Source: Poriferisodalis sp965215815
Lineage (GTDB): Bacteria; Actinomycetota; Acidimicrobiia; Acidimicrobiales; Poriferisodalaceae
DNA length: 64,000 nt
Assembly: GCF_965215815.1 (NCBI RefSeq)
Contig: NZ_CBDCEO010000012.1
Span: 930,001 to 994,000, forward strand
Direction of reading: 5' to 3'
Positions 8,209 to 17,177 of the stretch are shown here, in pieces. A model generated the notes under the pieces. It saw only the letters and a program-made list of their open reading frames with translations, ran no database searches and was not told the DNA's origin. Made by a program: the position numbers and the translations under genes. How positions within the stretch are numbered: position 1 is the first letter of the stretch; each line of letters begins with the position of its first letter.

Positions 8209-9096
8209 TTACAAGCGGCGGTTCGCCTGGTCCCCCGGCTTGGCGGCCGCCCGAAACTCGTCAGCAACAGCGGCCATGGTGGCGAACGTCACGCTGGGCT
8301 GGGACGCCATGTGGTCGATGAGCCGTTCGAGCATCAGCATGCGGCTGCCCCGTCCTATGCACTGGGGATGCATCGTAAGCACGAACACCCCGCTGCCGAC
8401 CCGGTCACAGAGGTAATCGAACTCAGCCGACCACACGTCATAGACGTGATCGGGGGTGCGCAGCCCTTGCACCGTGGGACCGTCGTAGCTGAAGTACGGC
8501 CAGTCGTCGAGGATCCAGTCGAACGGCAGCTGAACGAGGTCCACCTCACCGCCGAATTGGTGCGGACCGACGGTGGTAGGCACGTCGCCCAGCCGGCACC
8601 ACGTGGGCGCGTAGTCGTTGCGGGCCATGGAGGAGTCGTAGGAGAAGCCGTGCTCGATGAGCAGGCCGATCCAGCGGTCCCCACAGTTACCGCCCGGCAC
8701 TCGGTGCCCGACCGGCGTACTGCCCGAGAGCCGTTCGAGGCAGTCCATGGAGCGCGTCAGGATGGCCCGCTCGTCGGCTTCATCCCGCTTCGATGAGGGA
8801 GCCTCGTGGCAGTAGCCGTGATAGCCCACCTCGTGCCCGTCCGAAACCACCCGGGCGCACACGTCGCCGAAGGTGTCGATGGTGTGGCCGGGGATGAACC
8901 ACGTGGAGGGAAGGCTGCGCTCATCGAGCAGGTCGAGCAGCCGGTGCGCGCCGATCGTGGAGAATTCCCCGCGGGCGGTCAGGTTCGGCGATCTTGAACC
9001 TCGTGGCCCCGTCCAGATTGAGATCGCATCAAAGTCGAAGCTCAGGCAGACCGTTACACGGGAATCTGGGGCATCGGGTGGTCGTTCGGGGCTCAT
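8209..9096 (-). CDS. Polysaccharide deacetylase-family protein (NodB homology), 295 aa
   Basis: NodB-type carbohydrate esterase 4 domain covering most of the protein. The first metal motif is SFDFD (Asp21, Asp23) rather than the usual TFDDG, and the metal-binding His pair is in HEVGYHGYCHE (about residues 89-99). FIPGHTIDTF and GHRVPGGNCGDRW are also family features. Some relatives with this variant act on small molecules such as allantoin or urea derivatives rather than on polysaccharide, and there is no signal peptide, so a cytoplasmic small-molecule amidohydrolase is as likely as a cell-wall enzyme. The start at 9096 sits 6 bases after a TAGGGT -10. It is divergent from the second CoA-transferase. 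Confidence 0.8.
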   Translation of the reverse strand: MSPERPPDAPDSRVTVCLSFDFDAISIWTGPRGSRSPNLTARGEFSTIGAHRLLDLLDERSLPSTWFIPGHTIDTFGDVCARVVSDGHEVGYHGYCHEAPSSKRDEADERAILTRSMDCLERLSGSTPVGHRVPGGNCGDRWIGLLIEHGFSYDSSMARNDYAPTWCRLGDVPTTVGPHQFGGEVDLVQLPFDWILDDWPYFSYDGPTVQGLRTPDHVYDVWSAEFDYLCDRVGSGVFVLTMHPQCIGRGSRMLMLERLIDHMASQPSVTFATMAAVADEFRAAAKPGDQANRRL

Positions 9097-9102
9097 CTGC
9101 GG

Positions 9103-9108
9103 ACCCTA
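9103..9108 (-). promoter_or_regulatory. -10 hexamer TAGGGT of a leaderless promoter
   Basis: On the minus strand TAGGGT ends 6 bases before the ATG at 9096, with no Shine-Dalgarno sequence between them. Confidence 0.5.
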
Positions 9109-9190
9109 CTGAACCTCCATCAGCGCCTGCCACGTCCGCATGCGTCGCATCCTCCGCCGGCGGGCCCCATGTGGCCAAGCTGCCGGGCGA

Positions 9191-9196
9191 TACCGT
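9191..9196 (+). promoter_or_regulatory. -10 hexamer TACCGT of a leaderless promoter
   Basis: TACCGT ends 6 bases before the ATG at 9203. The same hexamer and spacing recur at 11772. Confidence 0.5.
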
Positions 9197-9202
9197 GACC
9201 CG

Positions 9203-11590
9203 ATGCCAGAACGGACTGAATCTGGTCCCACTGAGGGGCCACCGCTCGCCGGCATGAAGGTGCTGGAGGTGGCCACCGGCATCGCCGGGCCGTTCGCTGG
9301 ACGGTTGCTTGCGGGCGCCGGCGCGACGGTGCTCAAGGTCGAGCCGCCGGACGGCGACCCTGCCCGGCACCAGCCAGTCGACGATGTCCCGCTGCAGAAC
9401 GGCGAACTGAGCCCCCTGTTCGTTCACCTCAACGCGGCGAAGCTGAATTGCGCGGCGGACGACCTCGACCCGTCGTGGCCCGACGTGGTGATTGCGAGTG
9501 ACACCCTGGCGGGGCTCGCCGGCTCTCCGTGGGACCCGCAGCGACTGACGGCCCGCGCCGCTGCGGGCGACCCGGCACCCAAGCTTGTGACGGTCACCGC
9601 CTGGGGTGCAGACGCAGACGACCCGGGCGTCATTGCCGACGAGCTGTTGGTGCAGACCGCAACCGGCTTCCTGGGCTTCAACGGCGACGAGGGTGCCGAA
9701 CCGCTGCGCCTCCCCGGCTGGCAGGCCCAGTACACCGCTGGCGGACTCGCCGCTTGGGCTGCGCATCTCATCTTGCGGCGGCCAGAGACCCACATGGACG
9801 TGTCGTGGCTGGGAGCGCTGCTGACAGCGGTCGAGCTCTGCTATTGCGATGCGCTGCACTGTGATCGGCCGCGGCCGCTGGTGGGGCCGCACCCGCCCAC
9901 GGCGTACCCCTCGGGCGCGATCCGCTGTGCCGACGGTTACGTGTGCCCTGGATCGATCCGGCGTGACGACTGGGAAATGCAATGCCTGCACCTCGGTGTC
10001 CCCGAGTGGATCGACGATCCTGAGCTGAGCCACCGGCATCGCCGGGTCCGCCACATCGACAAGATCCGCGAGGTCATCGAGCCGTGGTACCAGTCGCGCA
10101 CCAAGCGGGAACTCTTCCAGTTCGCACTCGAGACGCCATGGGCCGTCGGCATGGTGATGACCCCGCTCGACGCGCTCAACGACGAGCACCTCGTTGCTCG
10201 CGGCTTCCTCGGCAACATCGAGACACCGGCCGGCTCTGCGGTTGGACCTATCCGACCGTTCACCGCCGTTGGCGTGCCGGTGCCGAATCAGCGAGTCAGC
10301 GACCGAGGCACCGACTCGCTTCCGGCTCTGACGAACGGCTCCCGCAATGACGCGGCTCCTGCGCTATGTCCAGCTCACCAGCTACGCGTCATCGAGATGA
10401 CGATCGCTTGGGCGGGCCCCTATGTCGGCAACCTGCTCACGCCGCTCGGCATCGACGTCATCAAGATCGAAGCGCAGAACCCCTTCGACGGCTTTCGCAC
10501 ACAGCGCCCCTATGACCACGGCATGGCACCGGGACTCGAACACCTCGTGGAGGACAATCGCTTCTACGAGGCGGGCGGCCACTTCAACGCCGTCAACAAG
10601 GGCAAGCGCGACTGCGTGGTGACGCTGTCCACGCCCGAGGGCCGGGAAGCGTTCATGGAGCTGGTGCGCAACTGCGATGCACTCGTCGCCAACTTCTCGG
10701 CCCACGTGCTGCCCCAACTGGGGCTCGAATTCGAGACGCTGGCCGAGGTCAACCCCCGCATCGTGCTCGTACGCATGCCTGCGTTCGGCATCGACGGTCC
10801 GTACGCGGACGCGGTCGGCTATGGCTCGATCATCGAGGCGATGGGCGGGCTCGGGCACCGGCAGGGCTACGAGCACGAAGGCGCCCGCATCTCCAACATT
10901 TACTTCCCGGACCCCATCGCCGGCATCGCCGCGGGCTTCGCCCTGCTGAGCGGCCTGCACCACGCAGAGCACACCGGCCAAGGCATCGAGATCGACGTCT
11001 CCCAGCAAGAAGGCACCTGGCAACACAGCGGCGAGGCAATAGTGCTGGCTTCGGCGGCCGGGCGCGACATCGGCCGCATGGGCAACCGCGAACCCGGCAC
11101 GGCATGGAGCGGCTTCATAGAAGGAACCGGCGGCTGGCTAGCAGCAATCGCCGACACATCGGATGGATCTCCGACTCCGAAGTTCGATGCCGCCAATGTC
11201 ATCCGCGGCCTGCTCGACGAGATCGAAGCGAACAGCGGCGCACCGACTCGTACCCGAGAAGACCTCCAGGCAATCCTGCACGCCGCGGGCGCCCGCACCG
11301 AGCCCTGCCGGGACCCCTGGACGGCCCCAGGCCATAGCCCCCTAGTGGACCACATTGAAATCGTCGAGCATCCAGTAACCGGCCAAAGACGCCACATCGC
11401 CTCCCCCTTCACGCTCGACGGCAAGCGCCCCACCCCGACCGGCCCCGCTCCCCTGTTCGACCAGCACACCGACGAGGTAATGGCCGAAGTAGCTGGCCTG
11501 AGCACAGACCAGATCGCAAACCTCCGGGCTGAAGGCCACATAGGCGGCGAACTACCCCCACCAGCAGAACTCGGCTTCGTCTACGACTGA
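9203..11590 (+). CDS. Tandem CaiB/BaiF CoA-transferase, second copy, 795 aa
   Basis: Same double-domain architecture as the gene at 399-2798: CoA-transferase family III domains at about residues 14-370 and 395-795. The first half opens MKVLEVATGIAGPFAGRL and the second LRVIEMTIAWAGPYVGNL. In the C-half the catalytic Asp aligns with Asp570 (IYFPDPIAG) and the GQGIEIDVSQQE motif is intact. In the N-half the equivalent residue is Gln176 (GWQAQYTAGG), so that half is probably inactive. The start at 9203 is chosen because homology begins directly after it and TACCGT lies 6 bases upstream; the frame is open further upstream. The epoxide hydrolase and acyl-CoA synthetase genes follow on the same strand. 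Substrate is unknown. Confidence 0.9.
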   Translation: MPERTESGPTEGPPLAGMKVLEVATGIAGPFAGRLLAGAGATVLKVEPPDGDPARHQPVDDVPLQNGELSPLFVHLNAAKLNCAADDLDPSWPDVVIASDTLAGLAGSPWDPQRLTARAAAGDPAPKLVTVTAWGADADDPGVIADELLVQTATGFLGFNGDEGAEPLRLPGWQAQYTAGGLAAWAAHLILRRPETHMDVSWLGALLTAVELCYCDALHCDRPRPLVGPHPPTAYPSGAIRCADGYVCPGSIRRDDWEMQCLHLGVPEWIDDPELSHRHRRVRHIDKIREVIEPWYQSRTKRELFQFALETPWAVGMVMTPLDALNDEHLVARGFLGNIETPAGSAVGPIRPFTAVGVPVPNQRVSDRGTDSLPALTNGSRNDAAPALCPAHQLRVIEMTIAWAGPYVGNLLTPLGIDVIKIEAQNPFDGFRTQRPYDHGMAPGLEHLVEDNRFYEAGGHFNAVNKGKRDCVVTLSTPEGREAFMELVRNCDALVANFSAHVLPQLGLEFETLAEVNPRIVLVRMPAFGIDGPYADAVGYGSIIEAMGGLGHRQGYEHEGARISNIYFPDPIAGIAAGFALLSGLHHAEHTGQGIEIDVSQQEGTWQHSGEAIVLASAAGRDIGRMGNREPGTAWSGFIEGTGGWLAAIADTSDGSPTPKFDAANVIRGLLDEIEANSGAPTRTREDLQAILHAAGARTEPCRDPWTAPGHSPLVDHIEIVEHPVTGQRRHIASPFTLDGKRPTPTGPAPLFDQHTDEVMAEVAGLSTDQIANLRAEGHIGGELPPPAELGFVYD

Positions 11591-11771
11591 CCAACTACGT
11601 CGAACGCGCAGAAGAACGAGGGGTGTGCGTGGGCAGGGGTGGCCGCGCGCAGTTATGCAGCGCCCCTGCGACCCCGCGAGAGTGCAAATCGCGCTGCATC
11701 TGTTTGAAGCACGGACGCCCCTGCCCTCGCACACCCCGGGCAACAACCTGAGCGATACAACACCAGACGGC

Positions 11772-11777
11772 TACCGT
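11772..11777 (+). promoter_or_regulatory. -10 hexamer TACCGT of a leaderless promoter
   Basis: TACCGT ends 6 bases before the ATG at 11784; no Shine-Dalgarno sequence. Confidence 0.5.
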
Positions 11778-11783
11778 CACGCC

Positions 11784-12914
11784 ATGCGCATCGAACCGTT
11801 CCAGATCGCCGTGCCGGAAGAGCAACTCGACGACCTTCACGACCGCCTGGTCCGCACCCGCTGGCCCGAGCCCGAGCCCGTCGACGACTGGTCCCAAGGC
11901 ATCCCGCTCGCCTACGTCCAGGAAGTGTGCGACTACTGGGCCAACACCTATGACTGGCGGGCACGCGAAGCCGCACTGAACCGCTTCGACCAGTACATGG
12001 CTGACGTCGGCGGCATGGACGTGCACTTCATACACGTCCGCTCGCCCGAGCCCGATGCGATGCCGATCGTGATCACCCATGGCTGGCCGGGCTCAGTGGT
12101 CGAGTTCCACAAGGTCATCGAGCCCCTGGCCGACCCCGTCGCCCACGGCGCAAACGCAGCCGACGCATTCGATGTGATCTGCCCGTCGCTGCCGGGGTAC
12201 GGCTTCAGCGGCAAACCGTCCGAGCCGGGCTGGGGCGTCGAGAAAATCGCCGATTGCTGGGCCGAGCTCATGGCCGGCTTGGGCTACGACCGATTCGGTG
12301 CCCAGGGCGGTGATTGGGGCTCAGCCGTCACGAGTGCGCTCGGCAGTCGCCATGGGAATACCTGCATCGGCATCCACCTGAACATGGTGATGCGCGGCAG
12401 CCGCCCGAAGGATCGTGAGCCCAACGATGAGGAGCTGTCAGCCCTCGCAGCGGCGAAGCACTACAACGACTGGGATTCGGGATATTCCAAGCAGCAGTCC
12501 ACCCGTCCTCAGACCCTGGGCTACGGGCTCACGGATTCTCCCGCTGGACAGGCCGCATGGATTCTGGAGAAGTTCTGGGCGTGGACGGACTGCGACGGCC
12601 ATCCCGAAAATGCGCTCGGCCGCGACGAGATGCTCGACAACATCATGCTGTACTGGCTCAACGCCAATGCGGCCTCGTCGGGACGTCTGTACTGGGAGAG
12701 CTTTCGACAGATGCCCCGCATGACGGTGGACGTTCCCACCGGCGTGGCCAAGTTCCCCAAGGAGATCATCCCTCCGGTGCGTGCCTGGTCCGAGCCGATC
12801 TATTCCGACATCCGGCACTGGACCGAGATGCCGGCCGGCGGCCATTTCGCGGCATTCGAGCAGCCTGAGCTCTTCGTCGACGACGTGCGGGCCTTCTTCA
12901 GCTTGCTGCGATGA
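11784..12914 (+). CDS. Epoxide hydrolase, microsomal-type alpha/beta hydrolase, 376 aa
   Basis: Adds water to epoxides to give vicinal diols. The N-terminal EHN region (residues 1-105, with RWPEPEPVDDWSQG and YMADVGGMDVHFIH) is typical of microsomal-type epoxide hydrolases. The alpha/beta hydrolase core follows with the oxyanion motif HGWPGS, the nucleophile Asp177 in GGDWGS, and the charge-relay His in GGHFAAFEQPELF near the C-terminus. Length fits the family (about 380 aa). No signal peptide is present. The start at 11784 follows a TACCGT -10 by 6 bases; an upstream open frame has no similarity. It lies 37 bases before the acyl-CoA synthetase gene and may be co-transcribed with it. Confidence 0.92.
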   Translation: MRIEPFQIAVPEEQLDDLHDRLVRTRWPEPEPVDDWSQGIPLAYVQEVCDYWANTYDWRAREAALNRFDQYMADVGGMDVHFIHVRSPEPDAMPIVITHGWPGSVVEFHKVIEPLADPVAHGANAADAFDVICPSLPGYGFSGKPSEPGWGVEKIADCWAELMAGLGYDRFGAQGGDWGSAVTSALGSRHGNTCIGIHLNMVMRGSRPKDREPNDEELSALAAAKHYNDWDSGYSKQQSTRPQTLGYGLTDSPAGQAAWILEKFWAWTDCDGHPENALGRDEMLDNIMLYWLNANAASSGRLYWESFRQMPRMTVDVPTGVAKFPKEIIPPVRAWSEPIYSDIRHWTEMPAGGHFAAFEQPELFVDDVRAFFSLLR

Positions 12915-12951
12915 GCCAAGGCGTACCCATGGCGCCCAGAAGGCGTTTCCG

Positions 12952-14625
12952 ATGACGACGGGCGGTTTCGGGCCATTCCTGGCCGGCAACACCATGGATC
13001 GGCCGCTGCTGGTCTCGACCCTCATTTCCTATGCATCCCACAGCCATGCCGCCACCGAGGTCGTAGCCGTCGACTCAGCGGGCATCACCACGCGCAGCAC
13101 TTGGGGCGAGGTCGGCGAGCGAGCGCGACGGGTGTCTGCTGCGCTGGTTGCCGACGGGATTCAGCCGGGCGATCGGGTGGCCACCATTGCCTGGAACGAT
13201 CACCGCCACCTCGAGGCCTACTACGGCATCTGTGGCATCGGCGCCGTCTTGCACACCGTCAACCCACGGCTTCATGACGACCAGCTGGCCTACATACTCA
13301 ACGACGCCGCCGACAGCGTCGTGCTGGTGGACCCCTCCTTCGTCGAGATCGCTGCCCGTCTCGCCCCACGCACACCCAGCGTCCGCCGCTGGGTGGTGCT
13401 CGGGCGCCTTGACTCGCCCGCGGGCATGCCAGGCGAGATCGCCTATGAGGACTGGCTGGACGCCGTGCCGGGCCCGGCCACGTGGCCCGAGTTCGACGAG
13501 CGTGCGGCGGCAACGCTCTGCTACACCTCTGGCACGACGGGCAATCCCAAGGGCGTCCTGCAGAGTCACCGATCGATCGTGCTGCAGACGTGGGCGTGCT
13601 GCACCGGCGACGGCCACGACGTTCACTCTGGTCACGCAGTCCTGGGTGCGGTCCCCATGTTCCACGTCAACGGCTGGGCGCTGCCCTTCGCGACGGCGAT
13701 GAGCGGCGCAAAGCTTGTGCTGCCCGGGCCGGACCTGAGCCCCGAAGCGCTCGTAAATCTCATCGAGGCCGAGGACATCACTTTCTCAGCGGGCGTTCCC
13801 ACCATCTGGCTAGGTGTCGTGCAATACCTACAAGCCACGGGTCGTGCCGTGCCCACGCTGGAGAAGGTCGCGGTCGGCGGATCTGCCGCACCCCGTGTGC
13901 TCATTGACACGCTCGAGGACGACTATGGCGTCACGGTCAGCCATATCTGGGGCATGACCGAGATGACCCAAGGAACCTCGGGACGTTTCACACACCGGGT
14001 CGAACGAATGGAACGAGACGACATGCGAGCCCGCCAGGCCAAGGCCGGCCGTGAGCTGTACGGCATTGAGCTGCGAGTGGTCGATGACCAGGGCACCGTC
14101 GTGGCGCGTGATGGCCGCAGCGTCGGCGAGATCCAGGCACGCGGCCCCTGGATGTCCGGCTCGTACTACCGCGGCGCCCTCGCCGATGCCGAGACCTTTG
14201 CGGACTCGCACCTCGGAGAAGCCGAAGGCGGTTGGCTGCGCACCGGCGACGTCGGCGCCCTCGACTCCGAGGGTTATCTCACCCTTACGGACCGGTCCAA
14301 GGACGTCATCAAGAGCGGCGGCGAGTGGATCAGCTCGATCGAACTGGAGAACGCTGCCCTTGGGGCCCCGGGGGTTGCGGCTGCGGCCGTCATCGGCTTG
14401 CCGCACGAACGCTGGGGCGAACGCCCGCTGCTCATCATCGAGCTTTCCGACGGTGCCACCCTCTATCACGCAGCAGTGCTCGATGCCATCGGGCCACGAG
14501 TCGCCTCATGGTGGCTGCCCGACGACATCGTCGTCATCGACGTGATTCCCCTGACCGGCACCGGCAAGATCGACAAGAAAGCGCTGCGCACCTACTACTC
14601 GGGGCACGTCTGGCCGCAGCGCTAG
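12952..14625 (+). CDS. Fatty-acyl-CoA synthetase, AMP-forming, 557 aa
   Basis: Activates a carboxylic acid to its CoA thioester through an acyl-adenylate. ANL-family motifs are visible in order: P-loop-like YTSGTTGNPKG (about residue 190), the A5 motif GMTEMTQ, A7 LRTGDVG, A8 DRSKDVIKSGGEWISSIELE, and A10 TGTGKIDKKALR with the catalytic Lys. It resembles medium- and long-chain acyl-CoA ligases of the FadD group rather than benzoate ligases. The ATG at 12952 follows AGAAGG with a suitable spacing. The gene is 37 bases after the epoxide hydrolase. The chain length of its substrate is not evident. Confidence 0.9.
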   Translation: MTTGGFGPFLAGNTMDRPLLVSTLISYASHSHAATEVVAVDSAGITTRSTWGEVGERARRVSAALVADGIQPGDRVATIAWNDHRHLEAYYGICGIGAVLHTVNPRLHDDQLAYILNDAADSVVLVDPSFVEIAARLAPRTPSVRRWVVLGRLDSPAGMPGEIAYEDWLDAVPGPATWPEFDERAAATLCYTSGTTGNPKGVLQSHRSIVLQTWACCTGDGHDVHSGHAVLGAVPMFHVNGWALPFATAMSGAKLVLPGPDLSPEALVNLIEAEDITFSAGVPTIWLGVVQYLQATGRAVPTLEKVAVGGSAAPRVLIDTLEDDYGVTVSHIWGMTEMTQGTSGRFTHRVERMERDDMRARQAKAGRELYGIELRVVDDQGTVVARDGRSVGEIQARGPWMSGSYYRGALADAETFADSHLGEAEGGWLRTGDVGALDSEGYLTLTDRSKDVIKSGGEWISSIELENAALGAPGVAAAAVIGLPHERWGERPLLIIELSDGATLYHAAVLDAIGPRVASWWLPDDIVVIDVIPLTGTGKIDKKALRTYYSGHVWPQR

Positions 14626-14709
14626 CTCGGGTCCACGCCGACCTGCGCCATGACCCTGCCGGTAGCATGTGATTCGGACGCGCGGACCGCATTGCCGAGT
14701 CCGTTCTCT

Positions 14710-14725
14710 GGCCGCTTTGGCGGCC
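14710..14725. terminator. Small GC hairpin after the acyl-CoA synthetase gene
   Basis: GGCCGC (14710-14715) pairs with GCGGCC (14720-14725) around a TTTG loop; a second hairpin, CGGGG/CCCCG around TTCG, lies at 14769-14782. Neither has a T-run, so terminator function is tentative. Confidence 0.3.
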
Positions 14726-14828
14726 ACCGGCACTGCTGCGCCGAGCGAGGTCACAAGCCGCTTGGCGCCGGGGTTCGCCCCGCGTGTCGTTTCCCTACCG
14801 CCCGTATCCCGACAGCAAGGTGTGAGTC

Positions 14829-15131
14829 ATGGCTGCTGGTCGCACGACGTTCGAGAAACTGCAGAGGGACCGGGCCAAGAAGGCGAAGGCCGACGCAAAA
14901 CGTGCCAAGCGCATGGGCAAGATTCCCCTCAGCGGCCCACTGGTCGCGGCCGAACCCGAACTTGACGGCGACGGTGCCGTGCTCGACGGCAACCTCGACG
15001 ACGAGCTGTCTGCTGGCGACCTGATTCGCCTGGTCGAAGAGGTGCAGACCCAGTTCGACAACGACGAGATCTCCTTCGACGAGTACGAAGAGCGCAAGAT
15101 CGAGCTCCTCGCCCGCCTGCCCACCGACTGA
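14829..15131 (+). CDS. Small charged protein of unknown function, 100 aa
   Basis: Not recognised as a named family. The N-terminus is strongly basic (Lys/Arg/Ala-rich, residues 5-30), the middle is acidic, and the C-terminal 40 residues (DLIRLVEEVQTQFDNDEIS) look helical and resemble short oligomerising tails. The layout suggests a nucleic-acid- or membrane-associated accessory protein, but this is only composition. AAGGTG 7 bases upstream of the ATG supports translation, and codon use fits neighbouring genes. It is 200 bases after the acyl-CoA synthetase and 55 bases before the MFS gene. Confidence 0.65.
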   Translation: MAAGRTTFEKLQRDRAKKAKADAKRAKRMGKIPLSGPLVAAEPELDGDGAVLDGNLDDELSAGDLIRLVEEVQTQFDNDEISFDEYEERKIELLARLPTD

Positions 15132-15173
15132 GTTCTCTCGCAGCGGCCACGAGGCACCGAGGTCGTCGCTTGC

Positions 15174-15179
15174 TAGAGT
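15174..15179 (+). promoter_or_regulatory. -10 hexamer TAGAGT of a leaderless promoter
   Basis: TAGAGT ends 7 bases before the ATG at 15187. If real, the in-frame GTG at 15178, which overlaps it, cannot be the start. Confidence 0.45.
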
Positions 15180-15186
15180 GACTACT

Positions 15187-16611
15187 ATGACACAAGTCAT
15201 CGACCTAGGCACGCGCAAGGTCTCGGGCCGGGCCTGGAAGATTCTCGGCGCCACATCGCTCACGAACTTCGTGGTGGGACTGGATCTGTCGATTACCAAT
15301 GTTGCGGTGCCCGACATCGGTCGAACGTTCGCCAGCGCCAGCACAGCAGACATCTCGTGGGTGCTGACCTTCTACATGGTCGTCTTTGCGGGCTTTCTCA
15401 TCGTGGCCGGAAGATGGGCCGACCGCTTCGGCCGGCTCCGAATGCTCAATATCGGCATTGCCTGCGTTGTGATCGGCGCTGCGCTGGCCTCCATCGCACC
15501 CTCGCTGGTGGTCCTCGTCGCCATGCGAGGACTTCAGGGGATCGGCGCGGCGATGATGGCCCCGGCCTCGCTCGGACTCGCCGTCGCCGCATGGCCCATC
15601 GAGCGGCGCGGCACCGCGGTCGCAGTCTGGAGCTCGACGCTCGCGCTGTCGACCGCAGTCGGCCCCGTGGTCGGCGGCTTCTTGATCGAATACGGCTCGT
15701 GGCGCTGGGCCTACGCGCTGGAAATCCCGGTCGGCTTGATCGCGCTGGTGTGGGGAATCAGGGTGCTGAGCGAGAGCGAGCGCCACCCCGAGACCCACTA
15801 CCCCGATCTGGTAGGCGCGGCGCTTCTGGGAGCCGCAACCGGCGGCCTCGCGCTGGCAATCGTGCAAGGCCAGGAATGGGGCTGGACCTCACCAGCAGTG
15901 CTCGGATTGCTGGTGTTCTGCGCCGTGTCGCTCATCGTCGTCGCTCGTCGCACCGCTACCCATAGCGACCCCATCGTGCCGAGAACGCTCTTGGCAGTGT
16001 CGTCATTTCGAGTCGCCTCCACTTCGCTCTTCCTGTTCGGCCTGGGGTTCTTCTCCATGCTCTTGGCGGTGGTGCTGTACCTCACCGAGATCGCCGGCTA
16101 TTCCACCGTGAACGTCGGCATCGCGATCATCACGTTGCCCGTCGCAGCCTTGGTGTCGGCCAACGTCAGCGGACCGCTCGCCGATCGCTTCGGATTCCGG
16201 GCCGTGGTGATCCCCGGAATGCTGCTCTTCACCGTCGGTGCGCTGTGGCTCTGTGTGAGAGCGGGCCCCAGCCCCAATTACCTGTTGGATCTGTTTCCAG
16301 GTTTTCTGCTGGCCGGAACTGGCATCGGAGCGGGGCCAGCCATCCTGAACGGGGCCGGAGTCTCCGAAGTCAAGCCTGCACACTTCAGCGTCGCCGGAGC
16401 GGTCACCCAGACCGCCCGTCAGCTCGCTGGGGCGATCGGTGTCGCCATCCTGGTTGCCATTCTCGGTGCCAGCGCATCTGGCGTCCCCACGGTCGGCGCC
16501 TTCCGCTGGGCGTTCGCGTACCTGGCGTCCGCCGCAGTCTTGGCGAGCCTTGTGGCCACCCGGCTCCCTGCTCGGACCAAGGCTTCGCCGCCAGTGAACT
16601 CAGCCGCCTGA
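15187..16611 (+). CDS. MFS transporter, DHA2 (EmrB/QacA) drug-exporter type, 474 aa
   Basis: Proton-driven exporter of the 14-TM DHA2 family. The first helix contains TSLTNFVVGLDLSITNVAVP, matching the family's motif D1 region; motif A is GRWADRFGRLRMLN; motif C is LSTAVGPVVGGFLIEYG, which marks antiporters. Hydrophobic segments continue to the C-terminus with a second motif-A-like GPLADRFGFRAVV in the middle loop. Size is normal. The start at 15187 is preferred to the GTG at 15178 because of the -10-like TAGAGT. The HxlR regulator follows after 54 bases on the same strand and may control it. The exported compound is not known. Confidence 0.88.
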   Translation: MTQVIDLGTRKVSGRAWKILGATSLTNFVVGLDLSITNVAVPDIGRTFASASTADISWVLTFYMVVFAGFLIVAGRWADRFGRLRMLNIGIACVVIGAALASIAPSLVVLVAMRGLQGIGAAMMAPASLGLAVAAWPIERRGTAVAVWSSTLALSTAVGPVVGGFLIEYGSWRWAYALEIPVGLIALVWGIRVLSESERHPETHYPDLVGAALLGAATGGLALAIVQGQEWGWTSPAVLGLLVFCAVSLIVVARRTATHSDPIVPRTLLAVSSFRVASTSLFLFGLGFFSMLLAVVLYLTEIAGYSTVNVGIAIITLPVAALVSANVSGPLADRFGFRAVVIPGMLLFTVGALWLCVRAGPSPNYLLDLFPGFLLAGTGIGAGPAILNGAGVSEVKPAHFSVAGAVTQTARQLAGAIGVAILVAILGASASGVPTVGAFRWAFAYLASAAVLASLVATRLPARTKASPPVNSAA

Positions 16612-16653
16612 GCCCAAGTCCGCCGCTCATCGGGTTCCGGGCCTGCCTTTTGG

Positions 16654-16659
16654 TACGTT
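16654..16659 (+). promoter_or_regulatory. -10 hexamer TACGTT of a leaderless promoter
   Basis: TACGTT ends 6 bases before the ATG at 16666; no Shine-Dalgarno sequence is present, which suggests the regulator has its own promoter. Confidence 0.45.
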
Positions 16660-16665
16660 GATCGT

Positions 16666-17010
16666 ATGAAACGCAAGAGTTTTGAGCACATGGCGTGCCC
16701 CATCGCCCAATCGCTCGAACTTGTCGGCGAGTGGTGGACCCCGCTGATCCTGCGTGACACGGTCCTGATCGGGCTCACCCGCTTCGACGACATACAGAAC
16801 AATCTCGGCATCGCGCCGACGGTGCTCACCAGCAGACTCAATCGTCTCGTCGAGAGCGGCCTGCTGGAACGTCGCCAGTACACCGATCGCCCGCCGAGGT
16901 TCGAGTACATCCCGTCCCCCGCCGCCCAGGACTTCAGGCCGGTACTGGAGGCCCTTGCGGAGTGGGGCGACAAGTGGACCCCCCAACACTCGGCGGACGC
17001 CAGCGCCTGA
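16666..17010 (+). CDS. HxlR-family winged-helix transcriptional regulator, 114 aa
   Basis: The whole protein is one HxlR domain: CPIAQSLELVGEWWTPLILRD is the family hallmark with the conserved Cys and WW, followed by the helix-turn-helix (RFDDIQNNLGIAPTVLTSRL) and wing (GLLERRQYTDRPPRFEY). These proteins act as dimers and often sense electrophiles or aromatic compounds through the N-terminal Cys, here Cys11. Length is typical. It lies 54 bases after the MFS exporter, so the exporter is the most likely target, by analogy with other regulator-exporter pairs. Its own TACGTT -10 suggests separate transcription. Confidence 0.9.
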   Translation: MKRKSFEHMACPIAQSLELVGEWWTPLILRDTVLIGLTRFDDIQNNLGIAPTVLTSRLNRLVESGLLERRQYTDRPPRFEYIPSPAAQDFRPVLEALAEWGDKWTPQHSADASA

Positions 17011-17077
17011 CAATCAGCCGCCTGGGCCCACGAGCCTGGGTCCCGCAGCCTGGGCCCGGCAGTCCTAGTGCTGTGTC

Positions 17078-17091
17078 CGCAAACGTTTGCG
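17078..17091. promoter_or_regulatory. 14-base perfect palindrome CGCAAACGTTTGCG
   Basis: Perfect palindrome matching the core of LacI/PurR-family operators, which have a central CG flanked by AAA/TTT. A second copy is at 17194-17205. No LacI-family gene is present in the window, so operator function is inference; the copies may instead be termini of the insertion-like element. Confidence 0.45.
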
Positions 17092-17140
17092 TGGTTGAGG
17101 CGGGCTGAATGCCTCGCTGGCCTCGACAAGATCAGTTTTC

Positions 17141-17177
17141 TGTGCAGAAATGTTCGCTGAGCGAGTGATTTTGCACA
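17141..17177. repeat. Hairpin related to the one at 2823-2859
   Basis: TGTGCAGAAAT (17141-17151) can pair with ATTTTGCACA (17168-17177) with one bulge or mismatch. The left arm is identical over 11 bases to the left arm at 2823. Confidence 0.5.

Noticed and set aside
6682..8796. 704-codon plus-strand open frame over the aminotransferase and deacetylase
   Set aside because: It is complementary to two well-supported genes and shows no recognisable motif or start signal.
14710..14790. tRNA-like arrangement with a T-arm-like GGGGTTCGCCCC hairpin
   Set aside because: No matching acceptor stem, anticodon arm or CCA context could be built; kept only as small hairpins.
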